Of a DNA stretch of 64,000 bases, positions 34,996-42,919 are shown one piece after another (position 1 is the first letter of the stretch; every line of letters starts with the position of its first letter). Below the pieces are notes generated by a model. The model saw only the letters and a program-made list of their open reading frames with translations, searched no databases and was not told the DNA's origin. This DNA is from UBA4742 sp963785815 (lineage in GTDB: Bacteria > Actinomycetota > Acidimicrobiia > Acidimicrobiales > Acidimicrobilacustridaceae), in contig CAWAWN010000002.1 of assembly GCA_963785815.1 (NCBI GenBank), positions 248,001 through 312,000 of the forward strand, in the 5' to 3' direction. The position numbers were made by a program, and so were the translations under genes.

Positions 34996-36552
34996 TCATC
35001 GCAGGGATCGGCGGGTGGGCCAGTCCGTCGGGTGGCCCTGGGCCCGCCACACGGCGGCGGCCACCGCCGCGAACACGGCGTCGCCCACCGCCACCGGCGG
35101 ACGGGCGATCTCCGCAGCCGAGGTGCCGACGTGGACCTCGATGGCCGGGGTGTCGACGGCACGGGGCACGCCGAAGGATCGGATGGTCAGGTCGTGCACC
35201 ACTCCGGCGTCGTCCACGGCCAGGCCCTCGGAGGTGACCCAGCCCAGGGCCATGTGGGCCGCACCCGTGGCGTAGGAGGCCAGCACGACCTCGTCGAGCG
35301 GGTCGCCACCCGCCACGCGCACCACGATGGCGCCGGTCGGGCTGATCTCGGCCTCGGCCCGACCGCCGTCGGGGGTCTCCATGGACGTGCCGGCGCCGCT
35401 CACCGCGGCCCGCAGCACCGCCGCCTCGGCCCACCCGGCGCCGCGCAGGTGGCTCGACGTGGGCGGGCCCGGCTGGTCCACCTCGACCACCTCGAAGCCG
35501 GGCGCGGCGGCCCGGATCCGCTCCGCGATCCCCGGCGTGCGCACCACGTGCACCACGCCGGTTCCGTCGGCTCGAGCACCGGCGGCCACGGGCGGGCGCT
35601 TCGGGCCCAGGCGCACGGTGTCCTCTCGGGAGAGCAGCACCAGCACCGGGCGGCCGTGGCGGGCGGCCAGCTCGCGGGCCGCGGCCGGCGCCGGCGAGGC
35701 CGCCTTGGCCCCGAAGGCGCCGCCGTTGGCCAGGGGGGAGACGGGCTCGCCCCCCGGCCGGCACCAGGCGGCGTCGGGTTCGAGGTAGGCAGGCTCGACC
35801 CACGAGGTGCGCAAGGTCAGATCCCACGATCCGGCGGGCAGGTCCAGTGGCGGCTCGGCCGCCACCGTGGTGCGGCGTCCCTGCACCTTGCCGGCGGCGC
35901 GGCGGGCCTCGTCGAGCGTCTCGCCCACCGCCCAGCCGCCGGCGCCGTCGGGCACGGCCGTCAAGGTGTCGTCGGGGGCGGTGTCCGCCGCGAACCCGCC
36001 CGCGCCCAACGCCACCGCCGGGCCGACCACCTGCGGCGAGCCTCCCTCGAGCGTGGCCCGGCGCCCCGCGGCGGCCAGGTCTCGGCCCTGGTCCGGTCCG
36101 CCGCTGGCGCCGTCCCGGCCCGTCGACACCCGGTCGACGGCGTCGAGGATGGTGCGCCAGCCGGTGCAACGGCACAGGTGGGCCTGCAGGGCCCGTTCGG
36201 CCGCGTCCCGGTCGAGGTCACCGGCGCGCGCCCGCACCCCTTCGAGGCGCATGATGATGCCCGGGGTGCAGAACCCGCACTGGCTGCCGCCGGTGGCGGT
36301 CAGGGCGTCGGCCCAACCGGCCCGGACCTCGTCGTCCAGCCCGTCGAGCGTGGTGACCGAACGCCCGGCCACGCGCCGGGCCGGCGTCACGCACGCCACC
36401 CGGGGCGCGCCGTCCACCCACACCGTGCAACAACCGCACTGCCCCTGGGGGCTGCACCCGTCCTTGGCCGAGCGCAGGCCCAGGTCCTCACGCAGCACGT
36501 CGAGCAGGCTCACACCGCGGTCAGGTACCTCGACCGCCCGACCATCGACCAC
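34996..36552 (-). CDS. Shortened xanthine-dehydrogenase-like fusion: [2Fe-2S] domains plus reduced molybdopterin-type domain
   Basis: 518 aa. Residues about 1-145 form a complete XDH-family small subunit: ferredoxin-like Cys motif GCSPQGQCGCCTV (Cys33, 39, 42, plus Cys54), then CGFCTPGIIM and HLCRCTGW for the second cluster. The remaining ~370 residues include WVEPAYLEPDAAWCRPGGEP, NGGAFGAKAASPAPAAAREL and PVLVLLSREDTVRLGPKRP, which are recognisable pieces of the molybdopterin-binding subunit, but this part is about half the normal length. No FAD-subunit gene is adjacent. It lies between erpA-like and ridA genes. A condensed electron-transfer or scaffold protein is possible; function is unknown. 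Confidence 0.7.
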   Translation of the reverse strand: MVDGRAVEVPDRGVSLLDVLREDLGLRSAKDGCSPQGQCGCCTVWVDGAPRVACVTPARRVAGRSVTTLDGLDDEVRAGWADALTATGGSQCGFCTPGIIMRLEGVRARAGDLDRDAAERALQAHLCRCTGWRTILDAVDRVSTGRDGASGGPDQGRDLAAAGRRATLEGGSPQVVGPAVALGAGGFAADTAPDDTLTAVPDGAGGWAVGETLDEARRAAGKVQGRRTTVAAEPPLDLPAGSWDLTLRTSWVEPAYLEPDAAWCRPGGEPVSPLANGGAFGAKAASPAPAAARELAARHGRPVLVLLSREDTVRLGPKRPPVAAGARADGTGVVHVVRTPGIAERIRAAAPGFEVVEVDQPGPPTSSHLRGAGWAEAAVLRAAVSGAGTSMETPDGGRAEAEISPTGAIVVRVAGGDPLDEVVLASYATGAAHMALGWVTSEGLAVDDAGVVHDLTIRSFGVPRAVDTPAIEVHVGTSAAEIARPPVAVGDAVFAAVAAAVWRAQGHPTDWPTRRSLR

Positions 36553-36584
36553 CAGCGCCAGGGCCGGTGGCGGTTCAGGAGGGG

Positions 36585-36905
36585 TCAGCTGAAGGACTGA
36601 CCGCAGCCGCAGGTACGGTTGGCGTTGGGGTTGTCGATGGCGAACCCGGCGCCCTGCAACCCGTCGCTGTAGTCGAGCGTCGCCCCGGTCAGCAGCTGGG
36701 CGCTCGACGGGTCGACCACCACCTTGACCCCGGCGTAGTCGGCCACCAGGTCGTCGCCGGCCTGATCGGTGTCGAAGAACATCTCGTAGCTGAAGCCCGA
36801 GCAGCCGCCAGGCCGAACGGCCACCCGAAGCATCAGCGCCTCGTCGCCTTCCTGGGCGATCAGGTCCTTCACCTTGGTGGCTGCGTTGTCGGTCAGAGCG
36901 ATCAC
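36585..36905 (-). CDS. erpA: HesB/IscA/ErpA-type Fe-S cluster carrier
   Basis: 106 aa from GTG 36905 with AGGAGGACC upstream. Family marks are VAVRPGGCSGFSYEMFFD, with the first cluster Cys in GGCSG, and the C-terminal TCGCGQSF that supplies the other two. Such A-type carriers pass [2Fe-2S]/[4Fe-4S] clusters to apo-proteins. It is transcribed with the XDH-like [2Fe-2S] gene downstream (32-nt gap), a plausible client. The SufR-like regulator is just upstream. Confidence 0.9.
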   Translation of the reverse strand: MIALTDNAATKVKDLIAQEGDEALMLRVAVRPGGCSGFSYEMFFDTDQAGDDLVADYAGVKVVVDPSSAQLLTGATLDYSDGLQGAGFAIDNPNANRTCGCGQSFS

Positions 36906-36994
36906 GGAGGTCCTCCTGGGAGCACGGGGTGCATCTCTACGTTACCGGTCCGGCGTAGGCCGTCAACCTTCCGGACGAGCGCCCGAGGCACCCG

Positions 36995-37735
36995 TCAACC
37001 TCCCGGACGAGCGCTGGCCGTCGTGGCGACCAGCTCCACCTGGCACGGGCTGCGGTCGACCAGCGGGTGGAAGCGGGCCACGGCCACGCCCCCGAAACAG
37101 CCGACCAGGCCTTCCACCAGCCCGCGGTGCAAGGAGCAGACAAGGTCGGGGTGCTGCTCGGCCAGGTCCCGGAACGGGCAGTGGGCGAAGGCCATGACCT
37201 CGCCCCCGTCCAGCGCCACCACCGTGGGGTCGAAGCCCAGCCGGGCCTGCTCGTCGGCCAGCACCGCCAGCGCGTCGGCGTCGGCGGGCCAGCGGTCGGC
37301 GTCGCAGCGCCCCTGGTCACGACCGGCGTCCAGCAGCTCGTCGGGACCCAGCCCCGCGGCGTGGGCGGCGGACAGCACCGCGCCGGCCAGCATGGGCAGC
37401 GGGGAGGGCTCGAGGCCCAACCACGGTGCATCGGCGGCCAACGAGTAGCGGTGCTGGGGCCGCCCCACGTCACCCCTCGAGGTGGTGGACACCTCGAGCA
37501 GACCGACCTCGCGCATGCGCTCGAGGTGGGGCCGTACGGTGTTCACGTGCAGGTCGAGCACCTCGGCGATGTCGGCGGTGGACAGCGGCCGGGCCGACCG
37601 GGCCAGCTCGAGGTAGATGGCGTAGCGGGTGTTGTCGCCGAGGGCCTTGAGGATGTCCAGGCGCGGCGCCCGCGACCGGCTGGGCGAGGCCGCCGACTCA
37701 CCTTCGCCGCGCGGCGGCGCCGTCCCTTCGGTCAC
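36995..37735 (-). CDS. SufR-like winged-helix regulator
   Basis: 246 aa from GTG 37735, chosen because TAATCT lies 6 nt upstream. The DNA-binding part is LDILKALGDNTRYAIYLELA, STADIAEVLDLHVNTVRPHL and ERMREVGLLEV. The C-terminal half has cysteines in AFAHCPFRDLAEQHPDLVCS and LVGCFGG, resembling the Fe-S-sensing region of SufR, the repressor of the suf operon in cyanobacteria and actinobacteria. It diverges from mrp and sits next to the ErpA-like gene, which supports Fe-S homeostasis control. Its own cluster binding is an inference. Confidence 0.75.
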   Translation of the reverse strand: MTEGTAPPRGEGESAASPSRSRAPRLDILKALGDNTRYAIYLELARSARPLSTADIAEVLDLHVNTVRPHLERMREVGLLEVSTTSRGDVGRPQHRYSLAADAPWLGLEPSPLPMLAGAVLSAAHAAGLGPDELLDAGRDQGRCDADRWPADADALAVLADEQARLGFDPTVVALDGGEVMAFAHCPFRDLAEQHPDLVCSLHRGLVEGLVGCFGGVAVARFHPLVDRSPCQVELVATTASARPGG

Positions 37736-37741
37736 CACACC

Positions 37742-37768
37742 AGATTACACGGGAGTTCCCGGTAAAAT
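37742..37768. promoter_or_regulatory. Divergent promoters of the SufR-like gene and mrp
   Basis: TAATCT (37742-37747, minus) and TAAAAT (37763-37768, plus) lie 6 and 7 nt from their start codons. Between them is the dyad CGGGA-GT-TCCCG (37750-37761), well placed for the regulator to control both genes. Confidence 0.6.
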
Positions 37769-37775
37769 CGGGGGC

Positions 37776-38978
37776 ATGGACGATCCGGCGATCGCCGCCC
37801 CCCGAACCGAGGCTCCGCCTCGTCCCGACGAGGTCATGGCGTTGCTGCGCGGGGTGATCGACCCCGAGCTGGGCAGCGACATCGTCGAGCTGGGCATGGC
37901 CAAGGGGGTCGAGGTCAGCCCCGAGGGCCGGGTGGTGGTGACCATCGCGCTGACCACCGCCGGTTGCCCGCTGCGGGCGCAGCTGCAACGCGACGTCAAG
38001 GCCCGCGTCGAGTCGCTGCCCGGCGTCACCGCCGTGAAGCTCGACTGGAGCGAGCTCACCGCCGAGGAGAAGGCCGCGGCCATGGCCAAGGCCCGCTGGA
38101 ACGTGCGCGAGCAGGCGCCTGACACCGCCGTGCCGGCCAGCACCCGGGTGCTGGCCATCGCCTCGGGCAAGGGTGGTGTGGGCAAGTCGTCGGTGACCGT
38201 CAACCTGGCCGCCGCTCTGGCCGCCAAGGGCTTCGCCGTCGGGGTGCTCGACGCCGACATCTGGGGGTTCTCCGTACCCCGCATGCTGGGCATCGAGGGC
38301 CGGCTGGCCGGGGCCACCACCGGCGAGCGCAAGATCGCCCCCAACATCAAACCGCTGGGCCGGGGTCGCCTCGAGGTCGTGTCGATGGGGCTGCTGGTCG
38401 AGGACGAGGGCGACGCCCTGATGTGGCGGGGCCTCATGCTCAACCGGGCGGTCCAGCACTTCCTCGAGGACGTCGACTGGGGCGACCTCGACTACCTGCT
38501 CATCGACATGCCGCCCGGCACCGGCGACGTCCAGATGGGCCTGGCCCGGATGCTGCCGCGCACCGAGATGATCATCGTGACCACCCCGGCGGTGAGCGCC
38601 CAGAAGGTGGCCATCCGGGCCGCGGCCATGGCCAGCAAGAGCTACATCCGCATCGTGGGCGTGGTCGAGAACATGAGCACGTTCCGCTGCGACCACGGCC
38701 AGGAGTACGCGCTGTTCGGCCAGGGCGGCGGCCAGGCCCTGGCCCACGACGCCGGCGTGCCCCTGCTGGCCCAGATCCCCATCGAGACCTCGGTGGCCGC
38801 CGGCAGCGACTCGGGCCAACCGGTGGTGCTCGGCACCGGTCCGGCCGCCGAGGCCTTCGCCGGGCTGGCCACCCTCATCGCCACCGAGGCGGCCCCACCG
38901 GTGTCGATGGCCGGCTGCTCGGCCCGCATCCTCGACGCGGCCATGGCCGCCCTCGACGACCTGGACCGAACCTCCTAG
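37776..38978 (+). CDS. mrp: Mrp/ApbC-type P-loop Fe-S carrier ATPase
   Basis: 400 aa from ATG 37776. The N-terminal MIP18-like domain (LLRGVIDPELGSDIVELGMA, LTTAGCPLRAQLQRDV) is joined to a ParA-type ATPase: deviant Walker A SGKGGVGKSSVTVNLAAALA, VLDADIWGFSVPRMLG, LLIDMPPGTGDVQMGL. The usual CxxC region reads NMSTFRCDHGQEYALFGQGG, with one Cys and a His rather than two Cys. Mrp proteins carry a labile [4Fe-4S] cluster to target enzymes. Divergent from the SufR-like gene; both share a palindrome. Its mRNA is probably leaderless. Confidence 0.92.
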   Translation: MDDPAIAAPRTEAPPRPDEVMALLRGVIDPELGSDIVELGMAKGVEVSPEGRVVVTIALTTAGCPLRAQLQRDVKARVESLPGVTAVKLDWSELTAEEKAAAMAKARWNVREQAPDTAVPASTRVLAIASGKGGVGKSSVTVNLAAALAAKGFAVGVLDADIWGFSVPRMLGIEGRLAGATTGERKIAPNIKPLGRGRLEVVSMGLLVEDEGDALMWRGLMLNRAVQHFLEDVDWGDLDYLLIDMPPGTGDVQMGLARMLPRTEMIIVTTPAVSAQKVAIRAAAMASKSYIRIVGVVENMSTFRCDHGQEYALFGQGGGQALAHDAGVPLLAQIPIETSVAAGSDSGQPVVLGTGPAAEAFAGLATLIATEAAPPVSMAGCSARILDAAMAALDDLDRTS

Positions 38979-39045
38979 CCCTCTGGCCGGCAAGCCTCCC
39001 GGCGGGCGCTTCGGCACCTGCGGCGGCATCCCACCTCGCCGGCCA
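38977..39045. repeat. Intergenic repeat family element at the 3' end of mrp
   Basis: Starts immediately at the mrp stop with CCCTCTGGCCGGCAAGCCTC and continues CCGGCGGGCGCTTCGGCA. It matches the element at 46.9 kb (opposite strand) at about 30 of the first 32 positions. The rest of the gap to 39118 holds no gene. Confidence 0.65.
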
Positions 39046-39118
39046 TCCGGAACACCTGCACCTCACACGGCGCCGTCCCGTTCAGGGTCGAGCGCGGCGG
39101 CCAGGCGCCCCACAACGG

Positions 39119-40120
39119 CTACCCAGAGGCCGCTGCCGCTGCTCTCTCAGCCCGGGCGGCCTGGCGGGCGGCGATGAGGCCCGGCACGGCCGCCACGCCG
39201 CGGGTGGGGTCGAAGCGGTCGCTCTCATCGGTCAGGCGGGCATCGTCGTCGTCGGACAGCTCCAGGTCGGCGGCGGCCACGTTGGCCTCGAGCTGCTCCA
39301 CCGAGCTGGCGCCCGGGATGGCCACCACGTTGGGTCGGCGGATGACCCAGGCCAACGCCACCTGGGCCGGGGTGGCCCCGTGGCGCTGGGCGATCTCCCG
39401 CAGGGCGGTGAGCAGCCCCGAGGCCCGCTCCAGGTTGTCGGCCAGGAACAACGGGTTGTTGGTGCGCACCCCGGGCGGTGGCGGGTGGTCCACGTCGTAG
39501 CGACCGCCCAGCAGGCCCTGGCCCAGCGGGCTGTAGGCGATGATCAGTCGGTCGTTGCTCTGGGCGTAGCCCACCAGCTCGCGGTCAGGTTTGCGGGCCA
39601 CCAGGCTGTACTGCACCTGGTTGGACAGCACCGGCGAGCCCAGCAGCCGCTCGGCCGTGCGCCACCGCAGCAGCGAGAAGTTGCTGACACCCACGTGCTG
39701 CACCACCCCCACCTGCTGGAGCCGACGCAGACCGCGCATGGTCGGGCCGTTGGGCGCGAACGGGTTCGGCCAGTGCACCTGGTACAGGTCGAGCGAGCGA
39801 ACCCGCAGCCGACCGGCTGACTCGATGGCCCGCCACTCCACCACGGGCGGGATGGGCAGGACGGGGAAGAGCTTGGTGGCCACGAACACCTGGTCGCGCC
39901 GCTCGGCGATGGCGCGCCCGACGATCCGCTCCGACTCGCCGAGGCCATAGATCTCGGCGGTGTCGATCAGGTTGACCCCCCGGTCGAGGGCCCGGTCGAC
40001 GATCTGGCGCGCCGTGCGGCGGGCGTAGTCCTCGCCGTATCCCCACTCCCTGGCCCCGAACTGCCAGGTGCCGACCCCGATGGCCGACAGCCGGACCCCG
40101 TTCACCTCGACGTAGCGCAT
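39119..40120 (-). CDS. Aldo/keto reductase
   Basis: 333 aa. Catalytic tetrad: Asp in VNLIDTAEIYG, Tyr in the same motif (IYGLGESERIVGRA), Lys in VFVATKLF and His in DLYQVHWPNP. Cofactor contact segments are NQVQYSLVARKPDRELV and VAIPGASSVEQLEANVAAAD. The enzyme reduces carbonyls with NADPH; the GESERIVGRAI form places it with the YghZ/potassium-channel beta-like subgroup. TAGGCT lies 6 nt before the ATG (leaderless). It diverges from the serpin gene across a copy of the 36-nt repeat. Confidence 0.92.
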   Translation of the reverse strand: MRYVEVNGVRLSAIGVGTWQFGAREWGYGEDYARRTARQIVDRALDRGVNLIDTAEIYGLGESERIVGRAIAERRDQVFVATKLFPVLPIPPVVEWRAIESAGRLRVRSLDLYQVHWPNPFAPNGPTMRGLRRLQQVGVVQHVGVSNFSLLRWRTAERLLGSPVLSNQVQYSLVARKPDRELVGYAQSNDRLIIAYSPLGQGLLGGRYDVDHPPPPGVRTNNPLFLADNLERASGLLTALREIAQRHGATPAQVALAWVIRRPNVVAIPGASSVEQLEANVAAADLELSDDDDARLTDESDRFDPTRGVAAVPGLIAARQAARAERAAAAASG

Positions 40121-40133
40121 GGGCCGAGCCTAG

Positions 40134-40169
40134 GGAGGCGCGCCGATGGGCGCACCGACCCATGAGGTC
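40134..40169. repeat. 36-nt dispersed repeat, copy 2
   Basis: Matches 19022-19057 at 35 of 36 positions. In this copy the second hairpin is longer: CCGACC/GGTCGG around CATGA. It sits between the divergent aldo/keto reductase and serpin promoters. Confidence 0.75.
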
Positions 40170-40216
40170 GGGGGTGTGCACCCGGCTCCCGCTCTGCGGC
40201 CATGCTGGAGAGGATC

Positions 40217-41536
40217 ATGGCCAGCCTGCACCACCGACGACCGCGACGAGCACGCGCCGTGCGCCACCCGGGCCGCCGCTGGGGTGCCGTGGGCCTGGTC
40301 CTCGCCCTCGGTCTGGCCGCCTGCAACAGCAACCCGGGCGGGACCGAGGTGAGCTCCTCGGCCAACCGGGCCCCGATGGCCCGGCGCACCACCGCCGCCA
40401 TCGTGGCCGCCAACGCCGCCCTCGGCACCGACCTGTACCGCCAGCTGACCCTCCACCACCAGAACTTCAGCTTCTCGCCCTACGCCGCCTCGGTGGCGCT
40501 GGCCCAGGTCGGCGCCGGGGCGACCGGGGTCACCGCAGCCCAGCTCGCCGCCGTGCAGCACATGGCCGATCCCGCCCAGCTCGACGCCGGGCTCAACACC
40601 CTGGCCCAGCAGATCGACAGCCGCGACGGCGACCGCCAGAACGATGTGCGCCAGGGCCACGTCACCATCCAGATCCCGGTGGCGGTGTGGGGCCAGCGCG
40701 ACACCCACGTCGAGCCCCACTACCTGGACCAGCTGGCCCGGTGGTTCGGCACCGGCATGCGCCTGGTCGACTTCCGCTCCGACCCCCACGCCGCGGCCGA
40801 CACCATCAACGACTGGATGTCGAGCGAGACCTCCGACCAGCTCCAGAGCGTGGTGCCGGCCCGCCAGACCACCGAGGCCACCCGGCTCCTCACCGTCACG
40901 GGCACCGCCATCGCCGCCCCCTGGGACCAGCGCTTCGACGTGAGCCGCACCCGTCAGGACACCTTCCACCGCGTGGACGGCCAGACCGAGGACGACACCA
41001 CCATGAGCATCACCGCGGCGCGCGGGTTGCTCTACGACGCCGGACCCGGCTGGCGAGCGGTGATGCTGCCCTACCTGGGCCGACAGCTGGCCATGGTGGT
41101 CATCGTGCCCGACGCCGGGCAGTTCGGCGCCTTCGAGTCACGCCTCGACGGCGCGCTGCTCCAGACGGTGCTGGACGGCTTCGCGCCCACGTCGATCAAC
41201 CTGGAGATGCCCCGCTTCCAGTTCACCACCCAATCCGATCTCTCCGGCCCGCTGACGACGCTGGGCGCCCCCAGCCTGTTCCAGCCCGGTCAGGCCCACC
41301 TGCCGGGCATCACCGCCGACGAGCAGCTGTGGCTGGCCGCGGCCGACCAGCAGTCCCTGATCTCAGCCGACGAGGAGGGCAGCCAGGCCTCGGCTCCCAC
41401 CGCCGTGCTGGCCCCGACCCCGGTGAGTGCGGTGAGCGAGGCCCTCAACGTGGACCGACCCTTCGTGGTGGCCGTGGTCGACCGGGCCAGCGGCGAGCCG
41501 CTCCTCCTGGGCCGAGTGGTCGACCCGCTCTCCTAG
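40217..41536 (+). CDS. Lipoprotein serpin (protease inhibitor)
   Basis: 439 aa from ATG 40217, which has GGAGAGG just upstream; ATG 40202 is the alternative. The N-terminus is Arg-rich, followed by a hydrophobic run ending in the lipobox LAAC (Cys36), so it should be anchored on the outside of the membrane. The serpin fold is shown by NFSFSPYAASVALAQVGAGA, the central TIINDWM-like ADTINDWMSSETSDQLQ, VMLPYLGRQLAMVVIVPD, the reactive-loop region ISADEEGSQASAPTAVLAPT and the C-terminal signature NVDRPFVVAVVDRASGEPLL. The hinge EEGSQASAPT has small residues and is compatible with an inhibitory serpin. The target protease is unknown. Confidence 0.85.
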   Translation: MASLHHRRPRRARAVRHPGRRWGAVGLVLALGLAACNSNPGGTEVSSSANRAPMARRTTAAIVAANAALGTDLYRQLTLHHQNFSFSPYAASVALAQVGAGATGVTAAQLAAVQHMADPAQLDAGLNTLAQQIDSRDGDRQNDVRQGHVTIQIPVAVWGQRDTHVEPHYLDQLARWFGTGMRLVDFRSDPHAAADTINDWMSSETSDQLQSVVPARQTTEATRLLTVTGTAIAAPWDQRFDVSRTRQDTFHRVDGQTEDDTTMSITAARGLLYDAGPGWRAVMLPYLGRQLAMVVIVPDAGQFGAFESRLDGALLQTVLDGFAPTSINLEMPRFQFTTQSDLSGPLTTLGAPSLFQPGQAHLPGITADEQLWLAAADQQSLISADEEGSQASAPTAVLAPTPVSAVSEALNVDRPFVVAVVDRASGEPLLLGRVVDPLS

Positions 41537-41679
41537 CCCTTCGGTCGGCGGAGCCTCCCTGCGGGCGGGCTTCGCCCATCCGCGTCACGCGCCTCCAGCG
41601 GCTACTGCCTCGCGGCCTGCGCCTTCCCGAACCCGGTCGGCGGAGCCTCCCTGCGGGGCGGGCTTCGCCCTCCGCCGCG
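41537..41679. repeat. Intergenic repeat family element at the 3' end of the serpin gene
   Basis: The unit GGTCGGCGGAGCCTCCCTGC plus GGGCGGGCTTCGCCC occurs twice as direct copies, near 41542 and 41633, around a spacer with CTCCAGCGGCT and GCGGCCTGCGCCTTCC. The second copy folds as GGCGGA...TCCGCC with an inner hairpin. The order of blocks matches the 46.9-kb element. Confidence 0.65.
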
Positions 41680-42432
41680 TCAGTGGATCAGGGCGGTGGC
41701 GTAGACGCGGGCGGTGTCGGGGCGGGGGTCGGTGAGCCAGATGCGCAGGGCGCCGTCGGGGCCCGGAGCACAGGCGATGGCCACCGGGTCCCCCGGCTCG
41801 ATGGCCAGTCGGTGCTCCAGCTCGGCGTCGATGGGGCCGCGGCCTGGGTGGCGGTCACCCAGCACCTCCTCCACGGCCGCCCACGTGGCCGCGTTGTTGA
41901 CGTGGCCCAGCAGGTCGAAGTCGGTGGCCCGCACGGCCCAGGGCCGCACGACGGCATCGGTCGGCGGCTCGGGATCGTGTTGGAGCCGGGTGGACACGAC
42001 CCGGCCGGCCGCAGCCTGGTCGTACTGCGCGTGGAAGGCGACCGGCATGGGGGTCGGGCGTCCGGATCCGGGGTCGAGGTGGATCCACAGGGACACCGCC
42101 TCGATGGCCGCGCCCCGATCGCCCACCACCGAGACCCGGCGCTCGGCCCAGCGACGCCCCAGACCGGAGCAGAAGGTGCACAGCGTGAGCTGCTCGCGGA
42201 ACCTTGGTGAGCGCCGCACCGAGACCTTGGTGCGTCGGACCACCCAGGCCACGTTGTCGAGCCCGGCGTCCACCGTGTCGTCGCCCGAGACGTCCTGCAG
42301 GTACCGGGCGATGGCGTCGAACCGCAGTCGCCCCTCTCGGTCCAGGTCGCCGAACCGAGCCAGCCGGGAGGCGGTGAAGGTGCGCCCGACGGTCGGGGGT
42401 GGCAGCAGCCGATCGGCGCCGAGCTCAGGCAT
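41680..42432 (-). CDS. Acyl-ACP/acyl-CoA thioesterase (double hotdog)
   Basis: 250 aa from ATG 42432; TAGGGT lies 7 nt upstream. The N-terminal hotdog (FTASRLARFGDLDREGRLRF, DAIARYLQDVSGDDTVDAGL) is followed by a second one with FDLLGHVNNAATWAAVEEVL, whose Asn/His motif is that of the FatA/FatB-like bacterial acyl-ACP thioesterases. It would release fatty acids from ACP or CoA. Monocistronic, convergent with the serpin gene and divergent from the whiB7 leader. The preferred chain length is unknown. Confidence 0.85.
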   Translation of the reverse strand: MPELGADRLLPPPTVGRTFTASRLARFGDLDREGRLRFDAIARYLQDVSGDDTVDAGLDNVAWVVRRTKVSVRRSPRFREQLTLCTFCSGLGRRWAERRVSVVGDRGAAIEAVSLWIHLDPGSGRPTPMPVAFHAQYDQAAAGRVVSTRLQHDPEPPTDAVVRPWAVRATDFDLLGHVNNAATWAAVEEVLGDRHPGRGPIDAELEHRLAIEPGDPVAIACAPGPDGALRIWLTDPRPDTARVYATALIH

Positions 42433-42439
42433 CCGGCGG

Positions 42440-42445
42440 ACCCTA
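42440..42445 (-). promoter_or_regulatory. -10 box of the thioesterase gene
   Basis: TAGGGT on the minus strand, 7 nt before the ATG at 42432. Confidence 0.5.
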
Positions 42446-42575
42446 CCGGGCTTCATCGGAAATACAGTTGACGACCTCGTGGCCGCCGTGGTCCCATGGA
42501 CCGCACTCACCTGAGCCGCTCCATCGGGACGCGGCCGGGTCAAGACCACACCCAACCGCACAGGGGAACCGACTG

Positions 42576-42758
42576 ATGAAGCGCACCGCCGCCACGACCG
42601 GCCATCTGGCCTCGGTCGCTGCGTCGCGTCATCACGCGGCCTGCGGCCAGGTGTCCTACCCGTGGTCCATCGACACTCGTCCCATCACCGACAACGTGAT
42701 GAACGAGTTCGCCAAGACCTCCAAGGCCACCCGGCGCCGGAAGGAGTCTTCGCCCTGA
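42576..42758 (+). CDS. Upstream ORF in the whiB7-like leader
   Basis: 60 aa, MKRTAATTGHLASVAASRHH at the start and KTSKATRRRKESSP at the end, preceded by a GGGGAAC site. It does not resemble a known protein and is highly basic. It ends 28 nt before a strong intrinsic terminator and 161 nt before the WhiB start. In mycobacteria and Streptomyces, whiB7/wblC has an upstream ORF whose slowed translation under ribosome-targeting antibiotics prevents termination; this ORF is in the matching place. A TTGACG (about 42474) preceded by AAAT is a candidate -35 with AT-rich element. Translation is inferred. Confidence 0.55.
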   Translation: MKRTAATTGHLASVAASRHHAACGQVSYPWSIDTRPITDNVMNEFAKTSKATRRRKESSP

Positions 42759-42786
42759 GCACCGCTCCAGCGAAGAGAAGTCTCCG

Positions 42787-42816
42787 AAAGGCCGCCGGGT
42801 TCACCCGGCGGCCTTT
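42787..42816 (+). terminator. Intrinsic terminator / attenuator before whiB7
   Basis: AAAGGCCGCCGGG (42787-42799) and CCCGGCGGCCTTT (42804-42816) form a perfect 13-bp stem with TTCA loop, followed by CTGCTTCT. It is the strongest intrinsic terminator in the window, yet it lies upstream of the WhiB gene it would silence. Confidence 0.85.
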
Positions 42817-42919
42817 CTGCTTCTCGGGGCTCGAGCTCATCCCGCCCGAGGCCTGGTCTCGCACCTCCGATCCATCCACCCAACCACCTCCGTCCACCGA
42901 CACCCAGAAAGGCAAACCG

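Noticed and set aside
34225..36600. A 791-aa plus-strand frame over the ridA/XDH-like region, and similar long frames over the ctaD, ctaC, aldehyde dehydrogenase and acyl-CoA ligase genes
   Set aside because: Same cause: low-complexity Gly/His/Arg-rich products with no family marks, opposite to genes with clear motifs.
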